This document shows, in pieces, positions 1 to 8,447 of a stretch of 64,000 bases of DNA. Source of the DNA: Pseudomonas californiensis. Its GTDB lineage: Bacteria; Pseudomonadota; Gammaproteobacteria; Pseudomonadales; Pseudomonadaceae. The notes beneath the pieces are model-generated. The model was not told the DNA's origin, searched no databases, and worked only from the letters and a program-made list of their open reading frames with translations. The position numbers were made by a program, and so were the translations under genes. Positions within the stretch are counted from its first letter, which is position 1, and every line of letters starts with the position of its first letter. The DNA lies in NCBI RefSeq assembly GCF_021147775.1, contig NZ_JAGTPK010000003.1, positions 124,001 to 188,000 on the forward strand. The letters are read 5' to 3'.

Positions 1-1
1 T

Positions 2-211
2 ACCAGTTTCTCTTATAACCGCCGCTTCCAGCGTCCGCTGAACCTGGTGCCGACCATTGCGCCGAAAGAACAACGCCAGTTCCAGATCAGCTACAGCCTG
101 TTGGCTGATAAAGGCGCGGTCGACAAGGCTCTTGGGCAGATCAAGACCATCCAGGCAGGCCGTGAGACCGAGGTGCGCAAAGAGCCGCTGGTGGACCTGA
201 CCAAGGAATAA
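2..211 (+). CDS. C-terminal fragment of an unidentified protein
   Basis: An open frame enters from the left edge and ends in TAA, giving the last 69 residues of a protein that starts outside the window. The visible part is hydrophilic and basic, with no membrane segment and no motif I recognise; it ends in VRKEPLVDLTKE. A strong hairpin follows about 40 bases downstream, which supports this being the true end of a transcription unit. I cannot assign a function. The frame is supported by being the only one open over the whole stretch and by codon use like that of the neighbouring genes. Confidence 0.6.
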   Translation, partial: TSFSYNRRFQRPLNLVPTIAPKEQRQFQISYSLLADKGAVDKALGQIKTIQAGRETEVRKEPLVDLTKE

Positions 212-252
212 GACCTCCTGCCTGACGCTGGTCAGGCGATCCTGCAAACAAC

Positions 253-295
253 AAGGCCGGATTCGACACGCATACTCTCGTCGAACTCCGGCCTT
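253..295 (+). terminator. Hairpin terminator after the first gene
   Basis: AAGGCCGGA-TTCGAC and GTCGAA-C-TCCGGCCTT form a 15-pair stem with one bulge. It lies 41 bases after the stop of the left-edge gene. The T tract after it is poor, so efficiency is uncertain. Confidence 0.65.
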
Positions 296-372
296 GATTC
301 ATTTAAAGCGAACCGTGGGTGACACTTGGCGCTTTTGCCTGTCTACACCCACTCAATCCTTCAACGACGAGC

Positions 373-1056
373 ATGAATATGAAAATTCTGATGGTGTTGA
401 CGTCCCACGACCAACTGGGCGATACCGGCAAGAAGACCGGTTTCTGGCTCGAAGAATTTGCAGCGCCTTACTACGTGTTCAAGGACGCAGGCGCCGAGGT
501 GACACTGGTATCGCCAGCCGGCGGTCAACCACCGCTGGACCCGAAGAGCGATGAAGCCGACGCACAGACTGCCGAAACCCAGCGCTTTCGCGAAGACTCC
601 CAGGCGCAGCAAGCACTGGCCACGACCGGCCGACTGGCTGATGTCAACGCCGCTGACTTCGACGCTGTCTTCTACCCAGGCGGTCATGGCCCACTGTGGG
701 ACCTGGCCGAAGACAAACAGTCGATCGCACTGATCGAAGCCTTCGCCGCTGCCAACAAGCCACACGGCATGGTTTGCCATGCACCGGGCGTTCTGCGCCA
801 CGTGCGCGCATCCAACGGCGAGCCGCTGGTCAAAGGTCGTCGTGTAACCGGCTTTACCAACAGCGAAGAAGAAGCTGTCGGCCTGACCGATGTTGTGCCG
901 TTCCTGGTCGAGGATGAGCTCAAACGCCTCGGCGCCGACTACTCCAAGGGCGATGATTGGGGCGTGCACGTGTTGACTGACGGCCACCTGGTGACCGGCC
1001 AGAACCCTGCCAGCTCAACTCAGGCGGCCAAGGACTTGCTCACGCTGCTGAGCTGA
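373..1056 (+). CDS. DJ-1/PfpI (Hsp31-like) type 1 glutamine-amidotransferase-fold protein
   Basis: A 227-residue protein of the DJ-1/PfpI superfamily, closest in pattern to the Hsp31/YDR533C group of cytosolic glyoxalase III or deglycase-like stress proteins. The nucleophile elbow MVCHAPG places Cys135 next to His136. Glu27 or Glu28 in GFWLEE is the acid that normally contacts the cysteine. GG(H)GPLWD around residue 104 is the usual loop of this group. The open frame extends upstream to 319, but the ATG at 373 gives the normal family N-terminus (KILMVLTSH). It stands alone between two hairpins. The exact activity (methylglyoxal, chaperone, protease) cannot be read from sequence. Confidence 0.85.
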   Translation: MNMKILMVLTSHDQLGDTGKKTGFWLEEFAAPYYVFKDAGAEVTLVSPAGGQPPLDPKSDEADAQTAETQRFREDSQAQQALATTGRLADVNAADFDAVFYPGGHGPLWDLAEDKQSIALIEAFAAANKPHGMVCHAPGVLRHVRASNGEPLVKGRRVTGFTNSEEEAVGLTDVVPFLVEDELKRLGADYSKGDDWGVHVLTDGHLVTGQNPASSTQAAKDLLTLLS

Positions 1057-1064
1057 TCGGCATG

Positions 1065-1104
1065 CCCGGTTCGTTATCCGCTCACATCAGGATATCGAAC
1101 CGGG
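1065..1104 (+). terminator. Terminator-like hairpin after the PfpI-type gene
   Basis: CCCGGTTCG-T-TATCC pairs with GGATA-T-CGAACCGGG around a 10-base loop, starting 9 bases after the stop codon. There is no long T run. Confidence 0.6.
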
Positions 1105-1182
1105 AAGTGCTTCATATAAATCGAATCTTGCCCGCAAAGTGCTGACCAATACAGAGAGAGCCCCTCAATCTGGAGAATGGTC

Positions 1183-1338
1183 ATGGCTGAAGAATCCGAA
1201 CGCGAAGACCTCGATCACAAGCCTGAGAACGCAGGCAAGGTGGGCGAGAAGAACAAGCAATTGAATGAACAGGGTGAACAACCCAGACCTGCGACCTCGC
1301 CTGATCCTCAGAAAGACAGATCGGTAGGCAAAAGCTGA
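1183..1338 (+). CDS. Small hydrophilic protein, 51 residues
   Basis: Starts MAEESEREDLDHKPENAGKV. The ATG at 1183 has TGGAG seven bases upstream; an in-frame ATG at 1177 is too close to it to be used. The protein is almost entirely charged or polar (E, D, K, Q, N), with no hydrophobic core, so it is probably disordered. I recall similar short acidic-basic proteins annotated as hypothetical in Pseudomonas, often treated as stress-linked, but no function is known to me. It ends one base before the convergent LysR gene stop. Its good ribosome site and clean frame support a real gene. Confidence 0.6.
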   Translation: MAEESEREDLDHKPENAGKVGEKNKQLNEQGEQPRPATSPDPQKDRSVGKS

Positions 1339-1339
1339 A

Positions 1340-2275
1340 TCAGAGCAACCCTCGCTCGGCGCAGACTTTCACCACCTGTTCGCGAAACCAGCCATTGGCT
1401 TCATCCTGATCGGCCTGCGTGCTCCATGCCATGTTCAGGGTGAACCCCTGCAGATCGGCTGGCAACTCGAACACCGATATCCAGGGTTCATTGCCGAGCA
1501 GTGTCTGAATGCGGCGAGGCAGAACCAGCATGAAGTCAGTGCCTTCCAGCAGTTGCAGCGCTGCGCTGTAGCTGTTGGCGCGCGCGACGATAGTGCGCTC
1601 GCGCCCCTGGCGCTGCAGCCAGCCATCCACCATGTTGGTGTCGGATGTCCAGGGCGTTGGATAGACGTGACGACGTTCAGTGAAAACCTCGAGATCAACG
1701 CATGCCGTCAAGGGCGCAAAGGCGGCGTCCATCACGCACACCAGGTCATCTTCGAGCAGCACCTGAGTCACCAGACCTTCCGGCACCCGATGAAAGCCTG
1801 GACCGAAGCACAGCGCCAGATCGAAACGGCCATCTTTCAGTTGTTCGACAGGCAGGTCCTTTTCCAGCTTTTGAACGTTGACTGCCACCGAAAAGCCCGC
1901 ATCGATAAAGCCGCGCATCAGGTGAGGCAATACCAGCAGCTCGAAGTATTCCGGCGCGCAGACGTTGAACGTGGTTTGCCTGCGCGTAGGGTCGAACAGG
2001 TTCAGGCCGTCGTGACACAGGTTGACCTTGTGCAGAATCTGCTGCACATGGGTGAGCATGGCCAGCGCCTTGCGCGTCGGCCGCATACCATTGCGGGTAC
2101 TGATGAACAGGTCGTCCTCGAAATTGGCGCGCAGCTTTTTCAAGCAGTAGCTGACCGTCGACTGACTGACATGCAGCGCTTCGGCGACCAGCGTCAGGTT
2201 GCGCTGTTCGTACACCGAGACAAAGACCATCAGGTCCTGCATGTCCAGCTTTCTGAGGGCGTTACTGTTGAGCAT
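1340..2275 (-). CDS. LysR-family transcriptional regulator
   Basis: A 311-residue LysR-type regulator. The N-terminal winged helix-turn-helix (about residues 9-68) contains the typical FVSVYEQRNLTLVAEALHVS and QSTVSYCLKKLR stretch. The rest is the effector-binding domain of periplasmic-binding-protein fold (FNVCAPEYFELLVLPHL, then VCVMDAAFAP). Length and layout are normal. It is transcribed in the same direction as the MFS gene at 2359-3606, 83 bases further upstream, and could control it, but LysR genes are usually divergent from their targets, so this is uncertain. The effector is unknown. Confidence 0.85.
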   Translation of the reverse strand: MLNSNALRKLDMQDLMVFVSVYEQRNLTLVAEALHVSQSTVSYCLKKLRANFEDDLFISTRNGMRPTRKALAMLTHVQQILHKVNLCHDGLNLFDPTRRQTTFNVCAPEYFELLVLPHLMRGFIDAGFSVAVNVQKLEKDLPVEQLKDGRFDLALCFGPGFHRVPEGLVTQVLLEDDLVCVMDAAFAPLTACVDLEVFTERRHVYPTPWTSDTNMVDGWLQRQGRERTIVARANSYSAALQLLEGTDFMLVLPRRIQTLLGNEPWISVFELPADLQGFTLNMAWSTQADQDEANGWFREQVVKVCAERGLL

Positions 2276-2358
2276 CGATTGATCTCGTTGGCGCTGCGAC
2301 CGGACGTCAGGTCAGCGCAAGCAAGATAGCATCAAAACGCGATCAGGCAGTCGTTCTG

Positions 2359-3606
2359 TCACCCATGACCAGCGCTTGCGGAACCCCGCGCAGAGGCCGT
2401 GAGCACTCTGCGGGACAGCGCATCTGCATAGCGCCGGGGGTCGAGCTGCAGGACCATGATCAACATCAGCGCGACCAGCCCGGTCAGCGACCACCATGCG
2501 CCAGTGAAGCTGCCCGAAAGGTCGCGGATCACACCTGCCAGCAATGGCGACAGACCTGCGATCAAATAACCCACGCCCTGGACGAAAGCGGTCAGGCTGC
2601 CTGCGCGCTGCGGGTCTTCGAGATGGTCCATGGACACGATCAGGCTCATCGGGAACAGACCGCCAATGCCCAGCCCCAACAGACAGGCCCACAACAGGCT
2701 CAACGACTGCGGCATGAGGATCAGGCCCACGAACCCCACCATCATCAGTACGAGCAGCACGCTCAGTGCAAGACGCTTGTCGCGGCTGCGGTTGGCCAGC
2801 GCAGGAATCAACAAGCCGGAGACAACCTCCATCACCGTCAAAAAGCCAAGCAGCAAACCAGCGTCCTGCTCACTCCAGCCATGCTCAACGTAATAAGGCG
2901 CAAGCCAGGCCAGCACGCAGGTGTATGCAGCGGTGCCCAGGCCGAAGAAAACCCCGAGCATCCAGGCTCTGGGCAGGTGCGCAAAAGCGTCTTGCCCTGC
3001 GCTGCCACTGGCGGGGCCTTGCGTCGTCTGGACGTTCATTGCGCCTCGCTGAGTCAGCCACAGGCACAGCGCGACCACCGCCAGCACCGCCCAGATGGCC
3101 AGCCCGACACGCCAACTGCCACTGCTGCTGAGCACCCACGGGCTGAACGACGCCGCGATTGCCGCACCGCCCATAATGGCAGTGACGTACAGCCCCATGC
3201 ACAGCGAAACACTGGTCTTGAAACGGGTTTTGATCAGGGTCGGCATCAGTGCCTGAATCAGGGCAATCCCCAACCCTGCGAGCACGGCGCTCAGAATCAG
3301 CTCCGAGGCACTGTCCACGAACAGGCGGGCAAAGGATGCAAGCCCGATCAGGCACAGCGACAGCGTGACCGTGCGATGAGAACCGAGACGGCGCGCAATA
3401 CCCATGCCGAAAAACATCGCCAGCCCCATGGCCGTAACCGGCAGCATGGTCAGCAGCGAGGCCATGCCGAAGCCCAGCGGCAACTCAAGACGAATGGCTG
3501 ACAACAACGGGCCAACCGCTGCCATTGATGGCCGCAGATTGAGCGCCACGATAACCACGCTGACCATTAACACCACACTTTGAACCGCCGAACCCCGAAT
3601 CTGCAT
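2359..3606 (-). CDS. MFS transporter of the CynX/NimT (cyanate permease-like) type
   Basis: A 415-residue inner-membrane carrier with about 12 hydrophobic segments. The N-terminus IVALNLRPSMAAVGPLL is the hallmark of the CynX/NimT/YycB branch of the major facilitator superfamily. The internal sequence GIARRLGSHRTVTLS is the usual loop between helices 2 and 3. The start is decided by a near-perfect ribosome site, AGGAGG, eight bases before the ATG. Family members export 2-nitroimidazole or move cyanate; the substrate here is unknown. It probably forms its own unit, with the LysR gene following on the same strand. Confidence 0.85.
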   Translation of the reverse strand: MQIRGSAVQSVVLMVSVVIVALNLRPSMAAVGPLLSAIRLELPLGFGMASLLTMLPVTAMGLAMFFGMGIARRLGSHRTVTLSLCLIGLASFARLFVDSASELILSAVLAGLGIALIQALMPTLIKTRFKTSVSLCMGLYVTAIMGGAAIAASFSPWVLSSSGSWRVGLAIWAVLAVVALCLWLTQRGAMNVQTTQGPASGSAGQDAFAHLPRAWMLGVFFGLGTAAYTCVLAWLAPYYVEHGWSEQDAGLLLGFLTVMEVVSGLLIPALANRSRDKRLALSVLLVLMMVGFVGLILMPQSLSLLWACLLGLGIGGLFPMSLIVSMDHLEDPQRAGSLTAFVQGVGYLIAGLSPLLAGVIRDLSGSFTGAWWSLTGLVALMLIMVLQLDPRRYADALSRRVLTASARGSASAGHG

Positions 3607-3718
3607 ACCGTCACCTCCTGTGCTGGGGTGACGATTAGGCCGGGGCTGTCGGCAAGCGGCAAATCAAAAAATGGGCAGGGCTATCGAAAAATCAGAGTCG
3701 GACCGGAGCCGCTCCGAT

Positions 3719-4807
3719 TCAGGCGTTCTGGCGAGGGCACTTGCACGACACAGAGCAGGCCGGTTCAGGCTCTTCCTGCTCCGTACCGTCGACACCCAGC
3801 CACCAGGTTGACCCGCGGCACGGGTACTGCATATAGAACGGCTGCCCCATCATCGGCGTGGTAATGGCAATATTCTGCTCCCAGGCCAATGCCAGGATCC
3901 TGTCGAACGGCTCGTGCCAGGCATGCATCGACAGGTCGAATGTGCCGTTATGGATCGGCAGCAACCAGCGACCGCGCAGGTCAATGTGGGCTTGCAGTGT
4001 CTCTTCGGGTTGCATGTGCACATGGGGCCATTCGACGTTGTAGGCACCGGTTTCCATCAGCGTCAGATCAAACGGTCCATACTGCTCGCCGATCACCTTG
4101 AAGCCGTCGAAATAGCCGCTGTCGCCGCTGAAGAAGATGCGCTGATCACCGTTGACCATGACCCAAGATGCCCAGAGTGTGCGGTTGTTGTCGAACAGCG
4201 TGCGGCCGGAAAAATGCTGCGACGGCGTGGCGGTGAATTCGATGCCGGCCACTTCAGTGGACTGCCACCAATCCAGTTGCCGCACTTTGTTCGCGGGCAC
4301 GCCCCACTCGATCAGCGTATCGCCCACACCCAAAGGCGCGAGGAAATGTTCGGTCTTGGCCATCAACGACAGGATCGCTTTGCGGTCGAGGTGGTCATAG
4401 TGATTATGCGACAGGATCACGGCAGTGATCGGCGGCAAATCTTCAAGGCTTATCGGCGGCTGATGGAAACGTTGCGGGCCGGCCCATTGCACGGGCGAGG
4501 CACGTTCGGCGAACACCGGGTCGGTCAGCCAGAACTGGTTGCGCAACTTGAGCAGCACGGTTGAATGCCCCAGGCGATAAACCGTATTGTCCGGCGCGGC
4601 CAGCAACTGCTGACGTGACAGTGGCTCAACCGGGATTTCACCGGCGGGTCGGGTGTTGCTGGGCTTGTTGAATGCCTGGTCCCAGAAAATGCCCAGCGTT
4701 CTGACCAGACTGAACGGTGTGGTCGGCGCATGGTTGCTGTAACGCCCATCGTGACGAGACAGAACGGGCAATGGAGAGGCATTCGCTTTCTGATGTGTCG
4801 AGGCCAT
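3719..4807 (-). CDS. Metallo-beta-lactamase-fold hydrolase (NAPE-PLD/RomA-like)
   Basis: A 362-residue protein. HNHYDHLD at residues 134-141 is the zinc-binding HxHxDH signature. GHSTVLL near 80 and DSGYFDGF further on match the branch that includes N-acylphosphatidylethanolamine phospholipase D and RomA outer-membrane-related hydrolases. The open frame runs upstream to 5635 under the TetR gene, but the ATG at 4807 is preceded by AGGAG and gives the normal family start. The cysteine-containing C-terminus (CSVSCKCP) is unusual. It is divergent from a TetR gene with a palindrome between them, so it is probably that regulator's target. Substrate unknown. Confidence 0.85.
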   Translation of the reverse strand: MASTHQKANASPLPVLSRHDGRYSNHAPTTPFSLVRTLGIFWDQAFNKPSNTRPAGEIPVEPLSRQQLLAAPDNTVYRLGHSTVLLKLRNQFWLTDPVFAERASPVQWAGPQRFHQPPISLEDLPPITAVILSHNHYDHLDRKAILSLMAKTEHFLAPLGVGDTLIEWGVPANKVRQLDWWQSTEVAGIEFTATPSQHFSGRTLFDNNRTLWASWVMVNGDQRIFFSGDSGYFDGFKVIGEQYGPFDLTLMETGAYNVEWPHVHMQPEETLQAHIDLRGRWLLPIHNGTFDLSMHAWHEPFDRILALAWEQNIAITTPMMGQPFYMQYPCRGSTWWLGVDGTEQEEPEPACSVSCKCPRQNA

Positions 4808-4909
4808 GGTGTGCTGACTCCTGGGGACAGGTTGAGGCTCCAGCCGTGCATACTTTGTACGTGATCCCGTTGCAGGATGTCCGATGAAAAATATGTAACA
4901 GTGTTTTAC

Positions 4910-4924
4910 ACTACACGGTGTAGT
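4910..4924. promoter_or_regulatory. Perfect 15-bp palindrome, candidate TetR operator
   Basis: ACTACAC-G-GTGTAGT is a perfect dyad midway between the divergent hydrolase (start 4807) and TetR (start 5003) genes. Position and symmetry fit autoregulation by the TetR protein; binding is inferred. Confidence 0.6.
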
Positions 4925-5002
4925 TTTAAGCTTGCATGATCGCTCGCGACAAGTAAACTTCTGAGTGTAATTTTTCTCTAAACGCCCGTTTGAAGCGAAC
5001 CT

Positions 5003-5617
5003 ATGACTGCTCCCATGCGCCTCACCGATCAGAAACGTGAATCCATTGTCCAGGCGGCCATTGCCGAATTCGGCGACCGTGGGTTCGAGGTCACCAGCAT
5101 GGATCGCATAGCCGCACGCGCCGAAGTTTCGAAACGCACGGTGTACAACCATTTCCCGAGCAAGGAAGAACTGTTTGCCGAAATACTGCAGCGATTGTGG
5201 AACTGCTCTCCCCCGCAGTCGGAAGTGGTTTATCACCCCGGTGTAGACCTGCGCGAACAACTGCGTGATTTGCTGTGGGGCAAGATGCGCACGCTCAACG
5301 ACAGCAGCTTTCTGGACCTCGCCCGCGTCGTGGTAGGCGCCACTATCCACTCCCCCGAACGGGCTCAAGTATGGCTGGCGCGTATCAACGAGCGAGAAGA
5401 AACGTTCAGCGCCTGGATCCGCGCCGCGCAAAAGGACGGGCGGCTGAAGATCGTCGACCCCGGCTTTGCTGCAACGCAGGTGCATGCATTGCTCAAGTCG
5501 TTTGCATTCTGGCCTCAGGTCACCTTCAGTGCCGACCTGCTCAGTGACAAGCAGCAGCAGGACGTCGTCGAGTCGACCCTTGACCTGTTTCTGGGCTGGT
5601 ATCAGATCACCGCCTGA
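5003..5617 (+). CDS. TetR-family transcriptional regulator
   Basis: A 204-residue regulator. Residues about 8-55 carry the TetR helix-turn-helix: IVQAAIAEFGDRGFEVTSMD followed by IAARAEVSKRTVYNHFPSKE. The C-terminal part matches the AefR-like/TetR_C group (FLDLARVVVGATIHSPERAQ). It lies divergent from the metallo-hydrolase and 53 bases upstream of the D-aminoacylase on the same strand, so it may control both. The candidate operator lies in the divergent gap. Ligand unknown. Confidence 0.88.
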   Translation: MTAPMRLTDQKRESIVQAAIAEFGDRGFEVTSMDRIAARAEVSKRTVYNHFPSKEELFAEILQRLWNCSPPQSEVVYHPGVDLREQLRDLLWGKMRTLNDSSFLDLARVVVGATIHSPERAQVWLARINEREETFSAWIRAAQKDGRLKIVDPGFAATQVHALLKSFAFWPQVTFSADLLSDKQQQDVVESTLDLFLGWYQITA

Positions 5618-5670
5618 ACACTGACGGACCGGCACTGTGCCTGCCTGTGAAAGACGCTCGAGAGGCTGAC

Positions 5671-7134
5671 ATGCTCTATGACCTGCTGATTCGTAACGCG
5701 TGGATAATCGACGGCAGCGGTATGCCGGGCTACAGCGCCGACCTTGCGATCAAGGACGGTCGTATCGACAAGGTGGGCAAGCTGCACGGCGTCTCGGCAC
5801 ATCAGGAAGTCGACGCCAGGGGCCGAGTGCTCGCGCCAGGCTTCATCGATGTGCACACCCATGACGACACCATGGTGATTCGCAAGCCGGGCATGCTGCC
5901 CAAGATTACTCAGGGCGTGACCACCGTCATCGTCGGCAATTGCGGCATCAGCGCATCGCCGGTCAGCCTTACCGGCGAGCCGCCGGACCCGATGAACCTG
6001 CTGGGTGCGGCCACCGACTTTGTGTACCCCCGCTTTGCCGATTACCGCGCCGCCGTAGAAGCCGCTCAGCCAGCGGTCAATGTCGCCGCATTGATCGGCC
6101 ACACCGCGCTGCGCAGCAATCACATGGATGACCTGAGCCGCACCGCAAGCCCTGACGAGATCCGGTCCATGCGCGAGCAACTTCGTGACAGCCTGGCAGA
6201 TGGCGCGCTGGGGCTGTCTACCGGGCTGGCCTACGCCTCGGCATTCAGCGCCGACACCGACGAAGTCATGCAACTGGCGCAAGAACTGACCGCAGCAGGC
6301 GCGGTTTACACCACGCACCTGCGCAGTGAATTCGAACCGGTGCTGGAGGCCATGGACGAGGCGTTCCAGATTGGCCGGCACGCTCAGGTGCCTGTCGTGA
6401 TCTCGCACCTCAAATGCGCAGGAGCCGGTAACTGGGGCAGAAGCCCTGAATTGTTGGCGGCGCTGGAAAAAGCCGCGCTGACGCACCCGGTGGGTTGCGA
6501 TTGCTATCCCTATGCGGCCAGTTCATCGACCCTCGATCTCAAACAGGTCACCGATGCCTTCCGGATCACTATTACCTGGTCCACGCCGCACCCGGATGAG
6601 AGTGGGCGCGATCTGGCGGACATCGCGACCGACTGGAACCTCTCGCTGCATGAAGCCGCCCGCCGGTTGCAACCGGCAGGCGCGGTGTATTACGGCATGG
6701 ACGAGGCGGATGTGGAGCGCATCCTGAGCCATCCCTTGACCATGATCGGCTCTGACGGTCTGCCAGAAGACCCCTTCCCTCACCCGCGTTTGTGGGGTGC
6801 GTTCCCCAGGGTGCTGGGACATTTCAGCCGGGACCGCAAACTGTTCGATCTGCCTACCGCCGTACACAAGATGACCGGCCTTTCTGCCAAACGTTTTGGC
6901 CTGCATGATCGCGGCTTGATCCGGGAAGGCTATTGGGCGGATCTGGTGCTGTTTGACCCTGAGCGCATCCGCGACATCGCTGACTTCAAGCAACCGCAAC
7001 AGGCTGCCGAAGGCATCGACAGCGTGTGGGTCAACGGCCATTTGAGTTATGCCAACGGCGAGGCGCAAGGCCCCGGACGCGGTCAGTTCCTGCCGCGCTC
7101 GGGCTCGCTGAAGGAAGGCTTCACACTGAGCTGA
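5671..7134 (+). CDS. N-acyl-D-amino-acid deacylase (D-aminoacylase), amidohydrolase superfamily
   Basis: A 487-residue zinc amidohydrolase that would release D-amino acids from N-acyl-D-amino acids in the cytosol. GFIDVHTHDD puts the metal-binding HxH at residues 62 and 64. Cys91 in VGNCGIS, the His in TTHLRSE, the His in VISHLKC and the Asp in IGSDGLP correspond to the metal-ligand set of characterised D-aminoacylases. The length is normal. The frame opens at 5647, but the ATG at 5671 follows GAGAGG and gives the usual LYDLLIRNA start. It follows the TetR gene closely and converges on fahA with a 5-base gap. Confidence 0.85.
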   Translation: MLYDLLIRNAWIIDGSGMPGYSADLAIKDGRIDKVGKLHGVSAHQEVDARGRVLAPGFIDVHTHDDTMVIRKPGMLPKITQGVTTVIVGNCGISASPVSLTGEPPDPMNLLGAATDFVYPRFADYRAAVEAAQPAVNVAALIGHTALRSNHMDDLSRTASPDEIRSMREQLRDSLADGALGLSTGLAYASAFSADTDEVMQLAQELTAAGAVYTTHLRSEFEPVLEAMDEAFQIGRHAQVPVVISHLKCAGAGNWGRSPELLAALEKAALTHPVGCDCYPYAASSSTLDLKQVTDAFRITITWSTPHPDESGRDLADIATDWNLSLHEAARRLQPAGAVYYGMDEADVERILSHPLTMIGSDGLPEDPFPHPRLWGAFPRVLGHFSRDRKLFDLPTAVHKMTGLSAKRFGLHDRGLIREGYWADLVLFDPERIRDIADFKQPQQAAEGIDSVWVNGHLSYANGEAQGPGRGQFLPRSGSLKEGFTLS

Positions 7135-7139
7135 TTACG

Positions 7140-8447
7140 TCAGACCAGCATATGGCCGATCACCGTGCCACGGCACTCGCCAAAACCGATCGACACCTGC
7201 CCGTCACGATGACAGCGGGCACGCAGAATGATCTCGTCACCGTTTTCCAGAAATCGACGCTCTTCACCATTGGGTAGCATGACCGCTTGCTTGCCACCTT
7301 CGGTCATCTCCAGCAGGCTGCCGAACTGGCCTGGCTGCGGACCGGACAGAGTGCCGGTGCCGAACAGGTCACCCGGCTTGAGAGCGCAGCCGTTGGCGCT
7401 GTGGTGCGCGACCATCTGCGCCACCGTCCAGTACATATTCAGCGAATTGCTCAGCCCAAGCCGGTGCGGTGCCAGACCTTGGGCTTTCATCTGCTCGGTG
7501 AGCAGCAGGGCTTCCAGCTCGATGTCCAGCGCGCCGCCCTGCTGGTCCGCAGTGTCCAGTAGATAAGGCAGCGGCTGCGGATCGCCGTCAGGCCTTGCCG
7601 GCTGGGCGCTGCGAAAAGGCGCCAGCGCTTCGGCCGTAACCACCCAGGCAGAGATCGTAGTCGCAAAGCTTTTCGACAAAAACGGTCCCAGTGGCTGATA
7701 TTCCCAGGCCTGAATATCGCGGGCCGACCAGTCGTTGAGCAGGCAGAAACCGGCAATGTGCTCAGCCGCCTGATCAATACCTATGGCTTCACCCTGCGGG
7801 TTACCGGGGCCGATCCACACCCCAAGCTCCAACTCGTAGTCCAGACGCTTGCAAGGACCAAAAGTCGGAACCTCCTGTCCGGGCGCGAGCGTCTGGCCAT
7901 TCGGACGTCGGATTGGCGTACCGGAGGTGCACAGCGTCGAAGCGCGGCCGTGATAGCCAATGGGCACGTATTTGTAATTGGGCAGCAACGGGTTATCTGG
8001 GCGAAACAGCTTGCCGACGTTCAAGGCATGGTGGATGCCCACGTAAAAATCGGTGTAATCGCCCACCCGCGCTGGCAAGTGCATGCGGCACTCGCTCATG
8101 GGAAGCAGCAGGTGTGCGGTCGCTTGCAGGGTCTCGCGCTGGGGACAGTCAGCGTCGAGCAGTTGCAGCAAGGCGGTACGCAGCGCCTGACGGGCGCTGG
8201 CGCCAAGCGCAAAGAAATCATTGAGCAGGCCACGACTGGCAACCTCGGCGGCCTGCGCAGCCAGCCCTTGAAAGAAATAACCGTCTACTGCGGTGCGCAG
8301 ATCGAAGATCAGATCACCAATGGCGACACCGCCACGAGGTTCGCTGTCGCCGTGGCTGAACACACCCAGCGGCAGGTTTTGCAAAGGAAAGTCCGGGTGG
8401 CCGTTGGCAGAAGCCACCCAGCTCAGAGGGGTATCAGGCAAAGTCAT
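7140..8447 (-). CDS. fahA: Fumarylacetoacetase
   Basis: A 435-residue enzyme, the last step of homogentisate catabolism: fumarylacetoacetate to fumarate plus acetoacetate. The FAA-hydrolase core is plain: DYTDFYVGIHHALNVGKLFR, the metal-site region DYELELGVWIG, and the closing LFGTGTLSGP. The frame extends further upstream, but the ATG at 8447 shares its A with the TGA stop of hmgA, a one-base overlap typical of coupled genes. This is the hmgB of the P. putida naming. It is cotranscribed with hmgA from the repressed hmg promoter. Confidence 0.95.
   Translation of the reverse strand: MTLPDTPLSWVASANGHPDFPLQNLPLGVFSHGDSEPRGGVAIGDLIFDLRTAVDGYFFQGLAAQAAEVASRGLLNDFFALGASARQALRTALLQLLDADCPQRETLQATAHLLLPMSECRMHLPARVGDYTDFYVGIHHALNVGKLFRPDNPLLPNYKYVPIGYHGRASTLCTSGTPIRRPNGQTLAPGQEVPTFGPCKRLDYELELGVWIGPGNPQGEAIGIDQAAEHIAGFCLLNDWSARDIQAWEYQPLGPFLSKSFATTISAWVVTAEALAPFRSAQPARPDGDPQPLPYLLDTADQQGGALDIELEALLLTEQMKAQGLAPHRLGLSNSLNMYWTVAQMVAHHSANGCALKPGDLFGTGTLSGPQPGQFGSLLEMTEGGKQAVMLPNGEERRFLENGDEIILRARCHRDGQVSIGFGECRGTVIGHMLV

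Noticed and set aside
4808..5635. Upstream extension of the metallo-hydrolase frame to 638 residues
   Set aside because: It runs antisense through the TetR gene and its residues do not match the family; the ATG at 4807 has a ribosome site.
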